From positions 45,659 to 109,658 of the forward strand of contig NZ_VNHO01000006.1 in assembly GCF_008124715.1 (NCBI RefSeq): 64,000 nt of DNA. The letters run 5' to 3'. Below, one piece after another: positions 28,456-36,954 of the stretch. The number at the start of each line of letters is the position of its first letter. Position 1 is the stretch's first letter. The stretch is from Thermosediminibacter litoriperuensis. GTDB lineage: Bacteria; Bacillota; Thermosediminibacteria; Thermosediminibacterales; Thermosediminibacteraceae. The notes below the pieces were generated by a model, which saw only the letters and a program-made list of their open reading frames with translations, did no database searches and was not told the origin of the DNA. The translations under genes were made by a program, and so were the position numbers.

Positions 28456-29277
28456 TTGGAACCGCTTATCAAAGTAACGGGCCTTACAAAAATATACGGC
28501 ACCTCCGGTCAGACGGTTGCCGGGATAAAAGACGTGAATTTCGACGTAATGGAAGGGGAACTGGTGAGCGTGATAGGGCGCTCCGGGTGCGGCAAAACCA
28601 CTCTGCTCAGGTGCATTGCGGGGTTTGAGAAGTACGACGGCGGGGAAATTTTCCTGGACGGTAAAAGAGTCTGCAGTCCCGGCCCCGACAGGTTTATGGT
28701 GTTCCAGGGGCTCGACCAGCTGTTCCCGTGGCTCACGGTGAGAGGCAACGTCATCTTCGCCATGAAAACGGTACATAAAGGCATGACCCCGAAGGAGCTC
28801 CGGGAAAGGGCCGGTTACTACCTGGAACTGGTGGGGCTTTCGGGGTGGGCCGACTGTTACCCGTACCAGCTCTCGGGGGGCATGAAGCAGAGGGCCTTCC
28901 TGGCCAGAGCCCTTTCGGTCAATCCCAGGGTGCTCCTCATGGACGAACCCTTCGGTAGCCTGGACGCCTTCGGCCGCAGGGCCATGCAGGAGCTGCTCTT
29001 GAAACTGTGGGAAAAAACCGGGGTCACCATCGTATTTGTGACCCACGACATCGACGAGTGTATTAAACTTTCCGACAGGATTCTGGTTTTCGCCTCCGGC
29101 AGTCTCAAAGCCATCCTTGCCAATCCCCTTCCAAGACCGAGGCAGTGCGAAGATGCCGGTTACAGAAACTTTTTTGCAGAAGTCAGCCGGATGATAGGAG
29201 AGGAGGCCGGTGCTGGAGAAGAGCCGGTAAGGGAGCCTGCCGTCAGGCTCAAATGGGCTGATGCCACTCTCCGGTAA
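28456..29277 (+). CDS. ABC transporter ATP-binding protein (SsuB/TauB type)
   Basis: A 273-residue ATPase: Walker A IGRSGCGKTTLLRCIAG, Q-loop FQGLDQLFPW, signature LSGGMKQRAFLARAL, Walker B VLLMDEPFGSLD, H-loop VTHDIDEC. TTG 28456 follows AGGGGGAAAG. The last ~20 residues are variable. It powers the upstream permease and binding protein. Confidence 0.94.
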   Translation: MEPLIKVTGLTKIYGTSGQTVAGIKDVNFDVMEGELVSVIGRSGCGKTTLLRCIAGFEKYDGGEIFLDGKRVCSPGPDRFMVFQGLDQLFPWLTVRGNVIFAMKTVHKGMTPKELRERAGYYLELVGLSGWADCYPYQLSGGMKQRAFLARALSVNPRVLLMDEPFGSLDAFGRRAMQELLLKLWEKTGVTIVFVTHDIDECIKLSDRILVFASGSLKAILANPLPRPRQCEDAGYRNFFAEVSRMIGEEAGAGEEPVREPAVRLKWADATLR

Positions 29278-29294
29278 ACTTTTTTATCATTACC

Positions 29295-29337
29295 GCGCGC
29301 GGGCGAGCGTATATTTAAAGTACCTGCGCGCCTTTTT
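29295..29337 (+). terminator. Terminator of the ABC operon
   Basis: GCGCGCGGG / CCTGCGCGC arms (nine pairs with one G-T) around a 19-base loop, then CTTTTTATA. Confidence 0.65.
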
Positions 29338-29366
29338 ATAATTAATTATAAAGGGGAGTTCAGCCC

Positions 29367-29630
29367 ATGGAAAAACTCCTCTTCGCCATGGCTTTAATGA
29401 GGTTTATATCCGCCGCCGTCGAATTTACCGCCGCAATGATATTTCTCAGGCTTAAGAGCCTGGAAGCTGCCCTCAGAATAAACGCCCTGCTGGGGCTCGT
29501 CGGTCCCCTGGTTTTCACTGCCGTGAGTTTGATCGGCCTTTTCGGGATGGCGGGGAAAGTGTCCCCCGCAAAGCTGCTGATAATCTTCACGGGTGTGTTA
29601 CTCGTTCTCATCGGCACCAGGGCCGGCTGA
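29367..29630 (+). CDS. yqhV: YqhV family (DUF2619) small membrane protein
   Basis: An 87-residue protein with three predicted helices: EKLLFAMALMRFISAAVEFTAAMIFLRL, ALLGLVGPLVFTAVSLIGLFGMAG, LLIIFTGVLLVLIGTRAG. This matches the YqhV/DUF2619 family of spore formers, found near spoIIIA in Bacillus; function unknown. AAAGGGGAG precedes ATG 29367. It stands alone between the ABC operon and walR. Confidence 0.82.
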   Translation: MEKLLFAMALMRFISAAVEFTAAMIFLRLKSLEAALRINALLGLVGPLVFTAVSLIGLFGMAGKVSPAKLLIIFTGVLLVLIGTRAG

Positions 29631-29697
29631 ACTTATATCTATTTTCTGAAGGAAAAATACAATCAGGTGGCGAATATAGGAGTGTAGGGGTGATATT

Positions 29698-30387
29698 ATG
29701 GGACAGAAGATACTGGTAGTGGACGACGAAAAGCCCATAGTTGATATACTGAAGTACAATCTCACCAAAGAAGGATACGAAGTGATCGTTGCTTACGACG
29801 GCGAAGAGGCCGTCGGGGTGGCTTTATCTCAGAATCCGGACCTCATACTGCTGGATGTAATGCTGCCTAAGAAGGACGGATTTCAAGTGTGCAAGAATCT
29901 GAGGGAAAAACTCGTTTGTCCCATTATCATGCTGACGGCCAAGGGCGAGGAAGTAGACAAGGTCCTGGGCCTGGAGCTCGGGGCTGACGATTATGTAACC
30001 AAGCCCTTCGGCATGAGGGAACTCATGGCCCGGATAAAGGCAAACTTAAGAAGGCTGACGCTTTCAAATCCCATTGAAGAACAGAAGGTAATAAAAGTGA
30101 AGGACCTGGAGATAGATCTTGCAAGCTTTCAGGTGAGAAAGAACGGTAACCCCGTGGAGCTTACCTTCAGGGAGTTCGAGCTTTTGAAATTCCTGGCCTC
30201 CCAGCCGGGGCAGGTGTTTTCAAGGGAGAAGCTTCTGGAGGAAGTCTGGGGATACGAATACTACGGCGATATCCGCACCGTCGATGTAACCATCAGGAGG
30301 CTCAGGGAAAAGATAGAAGATGACCCGTCAAATCCCTCGTACATAATGACAAAGCGAGGGGTGGGATATTATTTTATCAGAAACTAG
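29698..30387 (+). CDS. walR: Response regulator WalR (YycF)
   Basis: A 229-residue OmpR/PhoB-type regulator. Receiver with phospho-acceptor Asp in [13 protein letters not shown] (about residue 54), [14 protein letters not shown], and a winged-helix DNA-binding domain ([53 protein letters not shown]). Gene order walR-walK-yycH-yycI-htrA-rlmH identifies it as WalR rather than PhoB. WalR controls cell-wall metabolism. AGGGGTGATATT precedes ATG 29698. Confidence 0.93.
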   Translation: MGQKILVVDDEKPIVDILKYNLTKEGYEVIVAYDGEEAVGVALSQNPDLILLDVMLPKKDGFQVCKNLREKLVCPIIMLTAKGEEVDKVLGLELGADDYVTKPFGMRELMARIKANLRRLTLSNPIEEQKVIKVKDLEIDLASFQVRKNGNPVELTFREFELLKFLASQPGQVFSREKLLEEVWGYEYYGDIRTVDVTIRRLREKIEDDPSNPSYIMTKRGVGYYFIRN

Positions 30388-30398
30388 GGTGATTTTGG

Positions 30399-32168
30399 TT
30401 GTTCAGGAGCATACAGGGCAAGCTGGTTACAATATATATACTGCTTATCCTGCTCGCCATGGAAGTGGTGGGCTTTTACCTGATGCAGTCGCTGGAGAAG
30501 TATCACGACAGGAAACTTACAGAGAACCTGACCATAAGCGCCCAGCTCATATCCGACTTTCTACTGGTGAGGCACCTGACTTCGGAGCGGAAGCTTTCAG
30601 ATAACGACTCCACAATAGAGGAGTACATTAAACAGGTGGCCCCCACTATAAAATACATAGTCGTGCTGGACGATAATGCCACGGTAATAGCCTCCACCGA
30701 TAAACAGAAGTTTCGCGAGGGCTTAAGGATCCTTGCGCCGGAAATAATGCGGGCTACCTTCGGGGAGCAGGCGGAGGACATCCGGCAGGATACGGATACC
30801 AAGAAAAGCTACAAATACCTGGCCTATCCTATTAAGAACAACAGCACTGTGGTAGGAATACTCTACCTCATAGCCTCCATGGAGGACATCTACGAAACCC
30901 TGAACAATATAAAGGCCATCCTCTTTATGGCTACGCTTATGGCGCTGTCAATCACCGGTTTTCTAGGCTACGGCCTGTCCAGAACAATAACCGGACCCAT
31001 TCAAGAAGTGACAAAAAGAGCGGCGCTGCTGGCTGAAGGCAACTTTGACCAGAGGATAGAGGTAAAATCCAATGACGAAATAGGCAAACTCACCGACATG
31101 TTCAACTTTCTGACCGGGCGCCTTAAAGCTACCCTTGAGGAGATATCGGAAGAAAAGGAGAAGATGGAAGCGATACTCACCAATATGGCCGACGGAGTCA
31201 TAGCCCTGAACGGCCGGGGCGAGGTGATACACATCAACCCGGCCGCCAGGCGAATGCTGCAGCTGGAAGGAGAGCAGCTGGGCCAGGATTTTGTTGATAA
31301 ACTCAGGGAAATTTTTAATATAAATCCGGAGGACTTCCAAAAGGCTGAGCTAGCCCAGTTGGAGGTACTGGTCAAGGTAAGAGACGGCACCCTGAAGGCC
31401 ATTTTCGCGCCCCTGACCGGGGACGGCAGGGTTGCGGGTTACATCCTGCTATTGCAGGACATTACTAAGCAGCAGCGGTTGGATGAAATGAGGAGGGAAT
31501 TTGTGGCCAACGTGTCCCATGAGCTGAGAACTCCCCTCACCACGATCAAGAGCTACGCCGAAACCCTGCTGGATGGAGCCTTGGATGATTCATCGGTGGC
31601 CCGGCAGTTTTTGAGCGTGATAAACGACGAGGCGGACAGGATGACCAGGCTTGTGAACGACCTTTTAGAACTTTCCCACCTGGACAACAGGGAAACCAAC
31701 TGGGACAGGAAGCCTATCAGGATAGACGGGATATTAACCGCCGTAATATCAAAGATGATGGTAAACATCAGAAAGAAGGGGTTGGAGCTGGAATACGACC
31801 TGCCTGAGGATCTGCCGGAAGTATTTGCCGACAGGGACAAGATGGAACAGGTATTTCAGAACATCCTCTCCAACGCCATAAAATACACCCCGCAGGGCGG
31901 CAGGATTTTCGTAAAAGCCAAAAACCTGGGCAGCCGGGTGCAGGTTTCAATAAGGGATACCGGTATAGGAATCCCAAGGGAGGATCTGCCGCGCATTTTC
32001 GAGCGTTTTTACCGGGTTGACAAGACCGGCAGCCGGGAGCTAGGGGGGACAGGCCTGGGGCTTTCCATAGCCCGGGAGATCGTTCTGGCCCATGAGGGCG
32101 AGATAAGCATACAGAGCGAGCTGGGGCAGGGCACCGAAGTCATTATTAAACTCCCGGCCATAGTGTAA
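30399..32168 (+). CDS. walK: Sensor histidine kinase WalK (YycG)
   Basis: A 589-residue membrane kinase: helix 1 (residues ~8-28), extracytoplasmic PAS-like domain, helix 2 (~165-190), HAMP (~190-242), PAS (~255-360), HisKA with the phospho-His in FVANVSHELRTPLTTIK, and HATPase (N box NAIKYTPQGG, G boxes DTGIGIPREDL and GTGLGLSIA). Senses envelope or lipid II state in other Firmicutes. TTG 30399 is 9 bases after AGGGTGA, 11 bases behind walR. Confidence 0.94.
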   Translation: MFRSIQGKLVTIYILLILLAMEVVGFYLMQSLEKYHDRKLTENLTISAQLISDFLLVRHLTSERKLSDNDSTIEEYIKQVAPTIKYIVVLDDNATVIASTDKQKFREGLRILAPEIMRATFGEQAEDIRQDTDTKKSYKYLAYPIKNNSTVVGILYLIASMEDIYETLNNIKAILFMATLMALSITGFLGYGLSRTITGPIQEVTKRAALLAEGNFDQRIEVKSNDEIGKLTDMFNFLTGRLKATLEEISEEKEKMEAILTNMADGVIALNGRGEVIHINPAARRMLQLEGEQLGQDFVDKLREIFNINPEDFQKAELAQLEVLVKVRDGTLKAIFAPLTGDGRVAGYILLLQDITKQQRLDEMRREFVANVSHELRTPLTTIKSYAETLLDGALDDSSVARQFLSVINDEADRMTRLVNDLLELSHLDNRETNWDRKPIRIDGILTAVISKMMVNIRKKGLELEYDLPEDLPEVFADRDKMEQVFQNILSNAIKYTPQGGRIFVKAKNLGSRVQVSIRDTGIGIPREDLPRIFERFYRVDKTGSRELGGTGLGLSIAREIVLAHEGEISIQSELGQGTEVIIKLPAIV

Positions 32169-32202
32169 ATTAAACGTAATTTCCGTGTAATAAATTTGTA
32201 AT
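32164..32202 (+). promoter_or_regulatory. Tandem WalR-type boxes between walK and the yycHI genes
   Basis: TGTAAT-N5-TGTAAT (32186-32202) fits the WalR consensus exactly. A second site TGTAAA-N5-CGTAAT (32164-32180) has one mismatch and begins 22 bases earlier, two helical turns. A possible -10, TGTAAT at 32218-32223, puts the right-hand box over the -35 region. Confidence 0.65.
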
Positions 32203-32256
32203 ATTTATGAGTTAGACTGTAATTAGGGAGATTTTACTTTAAAGAGGAGAAAGAAC

Positions 32257-32655
32257 ATGAAAAGGCTAATCAGCATTATAGCGGCAGCCGTATTGATAAC
32301 TTTTCTTCTGGTTTCTTTCGCCGCCGCCGGAGATACGCTCGTCCTCAACCAACCCGAAGAAGATCTTATAACCACCCGGGACTTTACGGTCGTTTCGGGC
32401 GAAACCCTTGCCGACACATCGGTGGTAGTACTGGTGAACGGCGATAAGAAAGAGAGCATTACGGTGGGAGCGTCCGGGTTGTTTGTGACCCGGGTTAACC
32501 TTGAAACCGGCAAGAATGTGATAACCGTAAAGGCGGTTTTCCCCTCAGGGGAAACAAAGACCGTTTCCCGGAGCGTATACAGGGTTGACAGCTCGATAAA
32601 TATGGAGAGTATAGGCTCCATAATCCAGGCGCTGAAACTGCTCATCCTCAAGTGA
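32257..32655 (+). CDS. Small secreted protein with a bacterial Ig/glucodextranase-like domain
   Basis: A 132-residue protein with a signal peptide (residues 1-23, ending FAAAG) and one beta-sandwich-like domain (LVLNQPEEDLITTRDFTVVSGETLADTSVVVLVNG ... LETGKNVITVKAV) resembling glucodextranase-B or bacterial Ig-like modules. AAAGAGGAG precedes ATG 32257. It lies between walK and yycH, where most Firmicutes have nothing, and directly behind predicted WalR boxes. I infer an exported factor linked to WalRK signalling; no enzymatic residues are visible. Confidence 0.7.
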   Translation: MKRLISIIAAAVLITFLLVSFAAAGDTLVLNQPEEDLITTRDFTVVSGETLADTSVVVLVNGDKKESITVGASGLFVTRVNLETGKNVITVKAVFPSGETKTVSRSVYRVDSSINMESIGSIIQALKLLILK

Positions 32656-32669
32656 GAGGCGGTGCTGCC

Positions 32670-33968
32670 GTGAACAACAGGGATTTCCTGCTGGGCTTGC
32701 TGCTCATAATCCTGGTCGGCACCAGCCTTTTGCTTTCTAACCTCACCTGGTGGCGGCTCTCCTACGGGACGGACGCCATGGAGGCCGGAATCACCGCTCT
32801 GAAGGTCGTGGACCTGTCTAATGTGGTCGCGCCCGACAGGGTCGTACTGCATTTTGGGCAGAACACCCACGGCTTTATAAACCATTCTTCCCCTCATTAT
32901 GAAAAAATATGGAATTACGTGAGAGAGTCTCTTTCTGACGAGTGGCCCGCAGGAGCTAAAGAAGCCGGTATCAGCCCCGAAAAATTTCAACTGAAAAGAG
33001 GGCTCGAGCTTTTTTTTGCCACACCCCTGCCCGTTGATTTTTTGACAAAAGTTCTGAATATAAAAGGAGATGAGCAGGCCATCCCCCAGGACCGCCTGGT
33101 AGACTCAATCGTAATAGTGGAGGACGATGGCCTTTCCGTATTTTTAAAGGAAGCCGGCGGAAGATTTTTCAGGCTCAAAAATAAACCGGACAGCTCCGAT
33201 ATCAGACAGATCCTGGAAGATGTGAGCGCCGAAAATCCGCCTCTTTTCGCTTATCTTCCACCCGCCCAGGTAAACCTGAAGCTTGAGGAAGGTATGTACG
33301 TGCCGCTTCCGGACACCCAAAACCATCTGCCTGTATTTACCTTTAAACTTGAAAAAAGGCCTGGGCCGAACAACATCGCGAAATTTTTCTCCGACTTTTC
33401 CATAACCCGGAGGATCGAGGAAAAGGACGGGGCCGTAATATACACCGACGGGAGCCGGGGCCTCAGGATATATCCGGACGGTGCCGTTGAATACAGCAGG
33501 CCCGTGCCCCGGGATCAGAAGCACAAGCTGGGTTTTTACGAAGCCCTGAACTTAGCCGTTGATTTCGTTAACGCCCACGGTGGATGGCCTAGGAGCGGGT
33601 ATCTTTCCGGTTATAAAATCTCCGGCAACCAGGTCCCTGCGTATACCTTTAATTTCGGAGTACGGGTGAAAGGTCTTCCCCTGGTAGAGCAAAAGGACTA
33701 CCTGACCGTGACCGTAGAAGGTAATCAGGTATCCAGGTATTACCGGAGACTCGTCAGGGAAGACAGGGTATTGGAAGAAATCCAGCCTATATCGCCGATA
33801 CAGGCTCTCGATGCCGCCATTGTAGCCGGAGGTCAAAAAGAAATAAAATCCCTGCGACTGGTTTATACCTCGGTAGGAAACACCCTTATCCCGGTCTGGA
33901 CCGTGGACACAAAGGACAGGAAGATTTTTATAGATGCGAGAAACGGCATGGTTATGAATTTAAACTGA
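32670..33968 (+). CDS. yycH: WalRK regulatory protein YycH
   Basis: A 432-residue protein with one N-terminal membrane helix (residues ~5-26) and a long extracytoplasmic part. Position after walK and before yycI, the anchor and the C-terminal PepSY-like block (LPLVEQKDYLTVTVEGNQVSRYYR ... PVWTVDTKDRKIFIDARNGMVM) match YycH, which with YycI tunes WalK. Sequence conservation in this family is weak, so identity rests partly on order. GTG 32670 follows GAGAGGCGG; GTG 32652 is an alternative that overlaps the previous gene. Confidence 0.85.
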   Translation: MNNRDFLLGLLLIILVGTSLLLSNLTWWRLSYGTDAMEAGITALKVVDLSNVVAPDRVVLHFGQNTHGFINHSSPHYEKIWNYVRESLSDEWPAGAKEAGISPEKFQLKRGLELFFATPLPVDFLTKVLNIKGDEQAIPQDRLVDSIVIVEDDGLSVFLKEAGGRFFRLKNKPDSSDIRQILEDVSAENPPLFAYLPPAQVNLKLEEGMYVPLPDTQNHLPVFTFKLEKRPGPNNIAKFFSDFSITRRIEEKDGAVIYTDGSRGLRIYPDGAVEYSRPVPRDQKHKLGFYEALNLAVDFVNAHGGWPRSGYLSGYKISGNQVPAYTFNFGVRVKGLPLVEQKDYLTVTVEGNQVSRYYRRLVREDRVLEEIQPISPIQALDAAIVAGGQKEIKSLRLVYTSVGNTLIPVWTVDTKDRKIFIDARNGMVMNLN

Positions 33969-33986
33969 CTCGGAGATGGATTAAGC

Positions 33987-34835
33987 ATGGACTGGAGGAA
34001 AGCCGTAGGGATCCTCGTTGTATCTTTTCTTGTGCTCAACGTCATGTTGGCGGTAAACCTGTATATCAAGGCCATACCGCCGCGAGCTTTTACTCTTAAA
34101 GAAAGCGAACAGCAGAAAATCAAGACTTTTCTCGAAAGCAGGGGAATAATCCTGAAAGCCCAAATCCCCCCGCAGGGGGTGCCCGTTTCCTTTCTGGAGA
34201 TCGGCTATCAGCCGGTCCAGGAGGAAAGCGTCATCCGGCAGTTTTTCGGCGGAAAAGCGCCCCGGGTCGAGGAGATCAACGGGGGAAAAAAATTTCTGCT
34301 GGGAGAACGGCAGCTGGTCGTAATGGAGAACGGCACTGTTACGTACATAGACAAAGGGTCCGAGCAGACTTTTGGAAGCCTGGATGAGGGGAAGGCCCTT
34401 AAGGCGGCCGAAGACTTTTTAAAAACTCACGGCGGTTTTCCAAAAGACGCGAGGCTCAATGCTATCACATACGACCCCAAGAGCGGAGGGTATCTGATCG
34501 AGTACGTGAGGTATTACAAAGGATTCTTTATAGCCAACAGTTATATAGACCTCCTGGTTACGCCCTGCGGTGTTACGAATTTTTATATGAGCTGGCTGAA
34601 ACCGCTGGGGTTCAGGGGAAAGAAGCGGGAAGTAATACCGCCTATAACGGCCATATTGAGGGTGGACGCCGAGAGGAAATCCGGGGAACCAGTGGTAATA
34701 AAAAAGGTGGAACAGGGATTTTACTCGCAATTTTACAACGCCGACCGGTGGCAGGCGGCCCCGGTCTGGAAGGTGGAACTGGAAAACGGTGAAATCTATT
34801 ACGTAAATGCCTATACCGGGGAACTGGAGAGATAG
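33987..34835 (+). CDS. yycI: WalRK regulatory protein YycI
   Basis: A 282-residue protein. MDWRKAVGILVVSFLVLNVMLAVNLYI is the classic YycI membrane anchor; the rest is extracytoplasmic with a C-terminal PVWKVELENGEIYYVNAYTGELE PepSY-like end shared with YycH. It forms a complex with YycH and WalK in relatives. It starts 18 bases after yycH. The usual next gene yycJ is missing here. Confidence 0.88.
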   Translation: MDWRKAVGILVVSFLVLNVMLAVNLYIKAIPPRAFTLKESEQQKIKTFLESRGIILKAQIPPQGVPVSFLEIGYQPVQEESVIRQFFGGKAPRVEEINGGKKFLLGERQLVVMENGTVTYIDKGSEQTFGSLDEGKALKAAEDFLKTHGGFPKDARLNAITYDPKSGGYLIEYVRYYKGFFIANSYIDLLVTPCGVTNFYMSWLKPLGFRGKKREVIPPITAILRVDAERKSGEPVVIKKVEQGFYSQFYNADRWQAAPVWKVELENGEIYYVNAYTGELER

Positions 34836-35372
34836 AGTTAATCGAGCTGATATATATTTCGTTTCTTTCCCGTCATAGCTCACAAGGCATACTTTTTGAT
34901 TCTTTAATGATGTTTTAAGTTGATTTATGACATTTTAGTGCTTTTTTTTAAAAAAACCTTGTCATTTGGATTTTTTTAATATAATATTGTTACATAGAAA
35001 AATTTATTTACGTAAAACTATATGTTTATATTCATGTAGAATAATTTTTTTATCGAAGAGCATAATAATATAAAATAAAGATGTTCTCCGGCGCTGCAAC
35101 ACCGGAGAACATCAGCGGTGTGGTAATAGAATTTTTTCCGATCCCTGGATTTGACTTGATTTGAGAATGTAGGGCGTTTATTTATTTATCCATTTCTAAT
35201 TAGTCATAAATAACCCAGATATTATCAATAATTAATTAATACCGGTTTCTGCCGGGATTTTTTATTTTTTTGGATGCCCTAAATTGGGCGAGAGTCCAAA
35301 CGTTATTGCGGCATTGTCAAAATCCGGGCAATAAAATATAATAATAAAAAATATTTTCAGGAGATGGCTTGA
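34836..35372. other. 537-base AT-rich intergenic region with hairpin and larA promoter
   Basis: No gene is supported. It contains a perfect 12-bp inverted repeat (35080-35091 and 35102-35113, arms GATGTTCTCCGG, 10-base loop) not followed by a T run, a weak CCGG hairpin before a T-rich stretch near 35242-35272, and a good sigma-A promoter for larA: TTGTCA (35314-35319), 17 bases, TATAAT (35337-35342). Confidence 0.7.
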
Positions 35373-36668
35373 ATGGAGATAAAAACCTTTGATTTAAAAT
35401 ACGGCAGGGGGACGATGACGCTTAAAATCCCGGCGAGAAACGTTCTGGGCGTCCTCGAAACTCAGGCGGTGCCGGCGGTACCCGACGAAAAAGAGGCGGT
35501 GGTGGAAGCGGTGCGAAACCCAACCGGTTCTCCGCCGCTCTCGGAACTGGTTAAAAAAGGCGATTCGGTCGTCGTGATAGCCAGCGACATAACCAGGAAC
35601 GTCAGGAATCCGGTGGTAATCCCCACTATACTGGAGGAACTTCGGGAATCGGGAATTCCTTACGAAGATATCACCGTAGTGGTGGCAACGGGCACCCACA
35701 GAGGTCATACCAGGCAGGAGTTAGAATTCATGTTCGGCCGAGAAGTGCTGGAGCGGGTCCGGGTAGTCGACCACAACTGCAGGGACCGGGAATCGCTGGT
35801 CTATCTCGGTGTCACCTCCAGGGGAACGCCGGTGTGGGTAAACCGTCTTGTGGCGGAAGCCGATAAAGTGATAATAACCGGCGGCATTGTGTACCATTCG
35901 ATGGCCGGATTCGGGGGCGGACGAAAGGCCGTATGCCCGGGGGTGTCGGGCTACGAGACGATTCAATACAATCACAAGCTGATGCTCAACCCGCTGGACA
36001 GGGGCGGCGGCCTCAATCCGTGCGTGGGGCCCGGCAGAGTATGCGATAATCCTATGGCTCAGGACATGGCCGAAATTGCGGCGATGGTAAATCCCACCTT
36101 CATGGTCAATGTAATCCTGAACGGTGAGGGGAAAATCGCCCGGGTTGTAGCGGGAGATTATAGGGAGGCCTTCGAAGAAGGTTGCCGTGAAGCCCGGGAG
36201 TTCTTCAGTCTTGAAGTGGAGATTCCTGCCGACGCCCTCTTTCTATCCTGCGGTGGGTTTCCGAGGGATATCGATCTCTACCAGGCCACAAAGGCTGTAG
36301 AAAACTGCCAGGGTGTGCTGAAGGACGGCGGTGTTATAGTGCTGCTAGCGGAGTGTCCCGAGGGGGTGGGGCACGCCGACTTTTACAGGATCATAAAAGA
36401 CTTCCCGACCCGCCGGCAGAGAGAAGAGGAACTCTGGAGGGAATTTTCCATAGCCAAGGGCGTCGGGTACATGCTCACCTTGACTCTGGAGAGATTCCGG
36501 GTGGTGCTGGTGTCGAAACTCGATACTGGAATGGTCTCCGAGATGGGAATGGTGCCGGCTGCCGGCACCAGCCAGGTGCTGGAAATATTAAGCAACATGC
36601 TCGGATACGATTTCAAGGCCTATGTGGTGCCTGCAGCTTCAACCGCCGTACCCGTTCTTGTCGGATAG
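35373..36668 (+). CDS. larA: LarA family nickel-dependent lactate racemase-like protein
   Basis: A 431-residue LarA-fold protein. Visible: DITRNVRNP, the catalytic-type THRGHT near residue 108, GFGGGRKAVCPGVSGYETIQYNHK carrying the lysine that would bind the nickel-pincer cofactor and the second histidine. LarA enzymes racemise lactate or other 2-hydroxy acids with the NPN cofactor made by LarB, LarC and LarE; none of these is in the window. CAGGAGATGG is upstream of ATG 35373. Substrate may differ from lactate. Confidence 0.88.
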   Translation: MEIKTFDLKYGRGTMTLKIPARNVLGVLETQAVPAVPDEKEAVVEAVRNPTGSPPLSELVKKGDSVVVIASDITRNVRNPVVIPTILEELRESGIPYEDITVVVATGTHRGHTRQELEFMFGREVLERVRVVDHNCRDRESLVYLGVTSRGTPVWVNRLVAEADKVIITGGIVYHSMAGFGGGRKAVCPGVSGYETIQYNHKLMLNPLDRGGGLNPCVGPGRVCDNPMAQDMAEIAAMVNPTFMVNVILNGEGKIARVVAGDYREAFEEGCREAREFFSLEVEIPADALFLSCGGFPRDIDLYQATKAVENCQGVLKDGGVIVLLAECPEGVGHADFYRIIKDFPTRRQREEELWREFSIAKGVGYMLTLTLERFRVVLVSKLDTGMVSEMGMVPAAGTSQVLEILSNMLGYDFKAYVVPAASTAVPVLVG

Positions 36669-36722
36669 AAGCGAAATATTTCCCGGGAAATAAAATATTG
36701 TAGAATCATACCTGTTGCTTTT

Positions 36723-36750
36723 AGCCCCGATTTTAAATGGGGCTTTTTCT
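36723..36750 (+). terminator. Terminator after larA
   Basis: AGCCCC / GGGGCT stem with GATTTTAAAT loop, then TTTTCTTTT. Confidence 0.8.
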
Positions 36751-36813
36751 TTTACCCTCCCGGTGGAAAAGTATGGTATAATAGAAGAGTAAGAAATGAC
36801 GGAGGGGGCTTTC

Positions 36814-36894
36814 GTGTTTTACCGGGTCTACAAAACCGTTACCGGCCCAAACCAGCAAAGTTCAAAAGGCCCTAGGAGTATACGGTGGAATTAA
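36814..36894 (+). CDS. Possible 26-residue small ORF
   Basis: GTG 36814 is preceded by GGAGGGGG at good spacing and by a TATAAT at 36777-36782 with no clear -35. The product would be 26 residues, basic, with no hydrophobic segment. No family is recognised. It lies between the larA terminator and the DUF362 gene and may be a leader peptide or chance. Confidence 0.3.
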   Translation: MFYRVYKTVTGPNQQSSKGPRSIRWN

Positions 36895-36954
36895 ACCGGC
36901 AAATAATAAAGGGGAGATCCGGCTATTAAAAAATCACGCAGGGAGGTTCGCCCA

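Noticed and set aside
29698..32168. PhoB/PhoR instead of WalR/WalK
   Set aside because: Receiver and kinase families are close, but the following yycH, yycI, htrA and rlmH genes fix the identity as WalRK.
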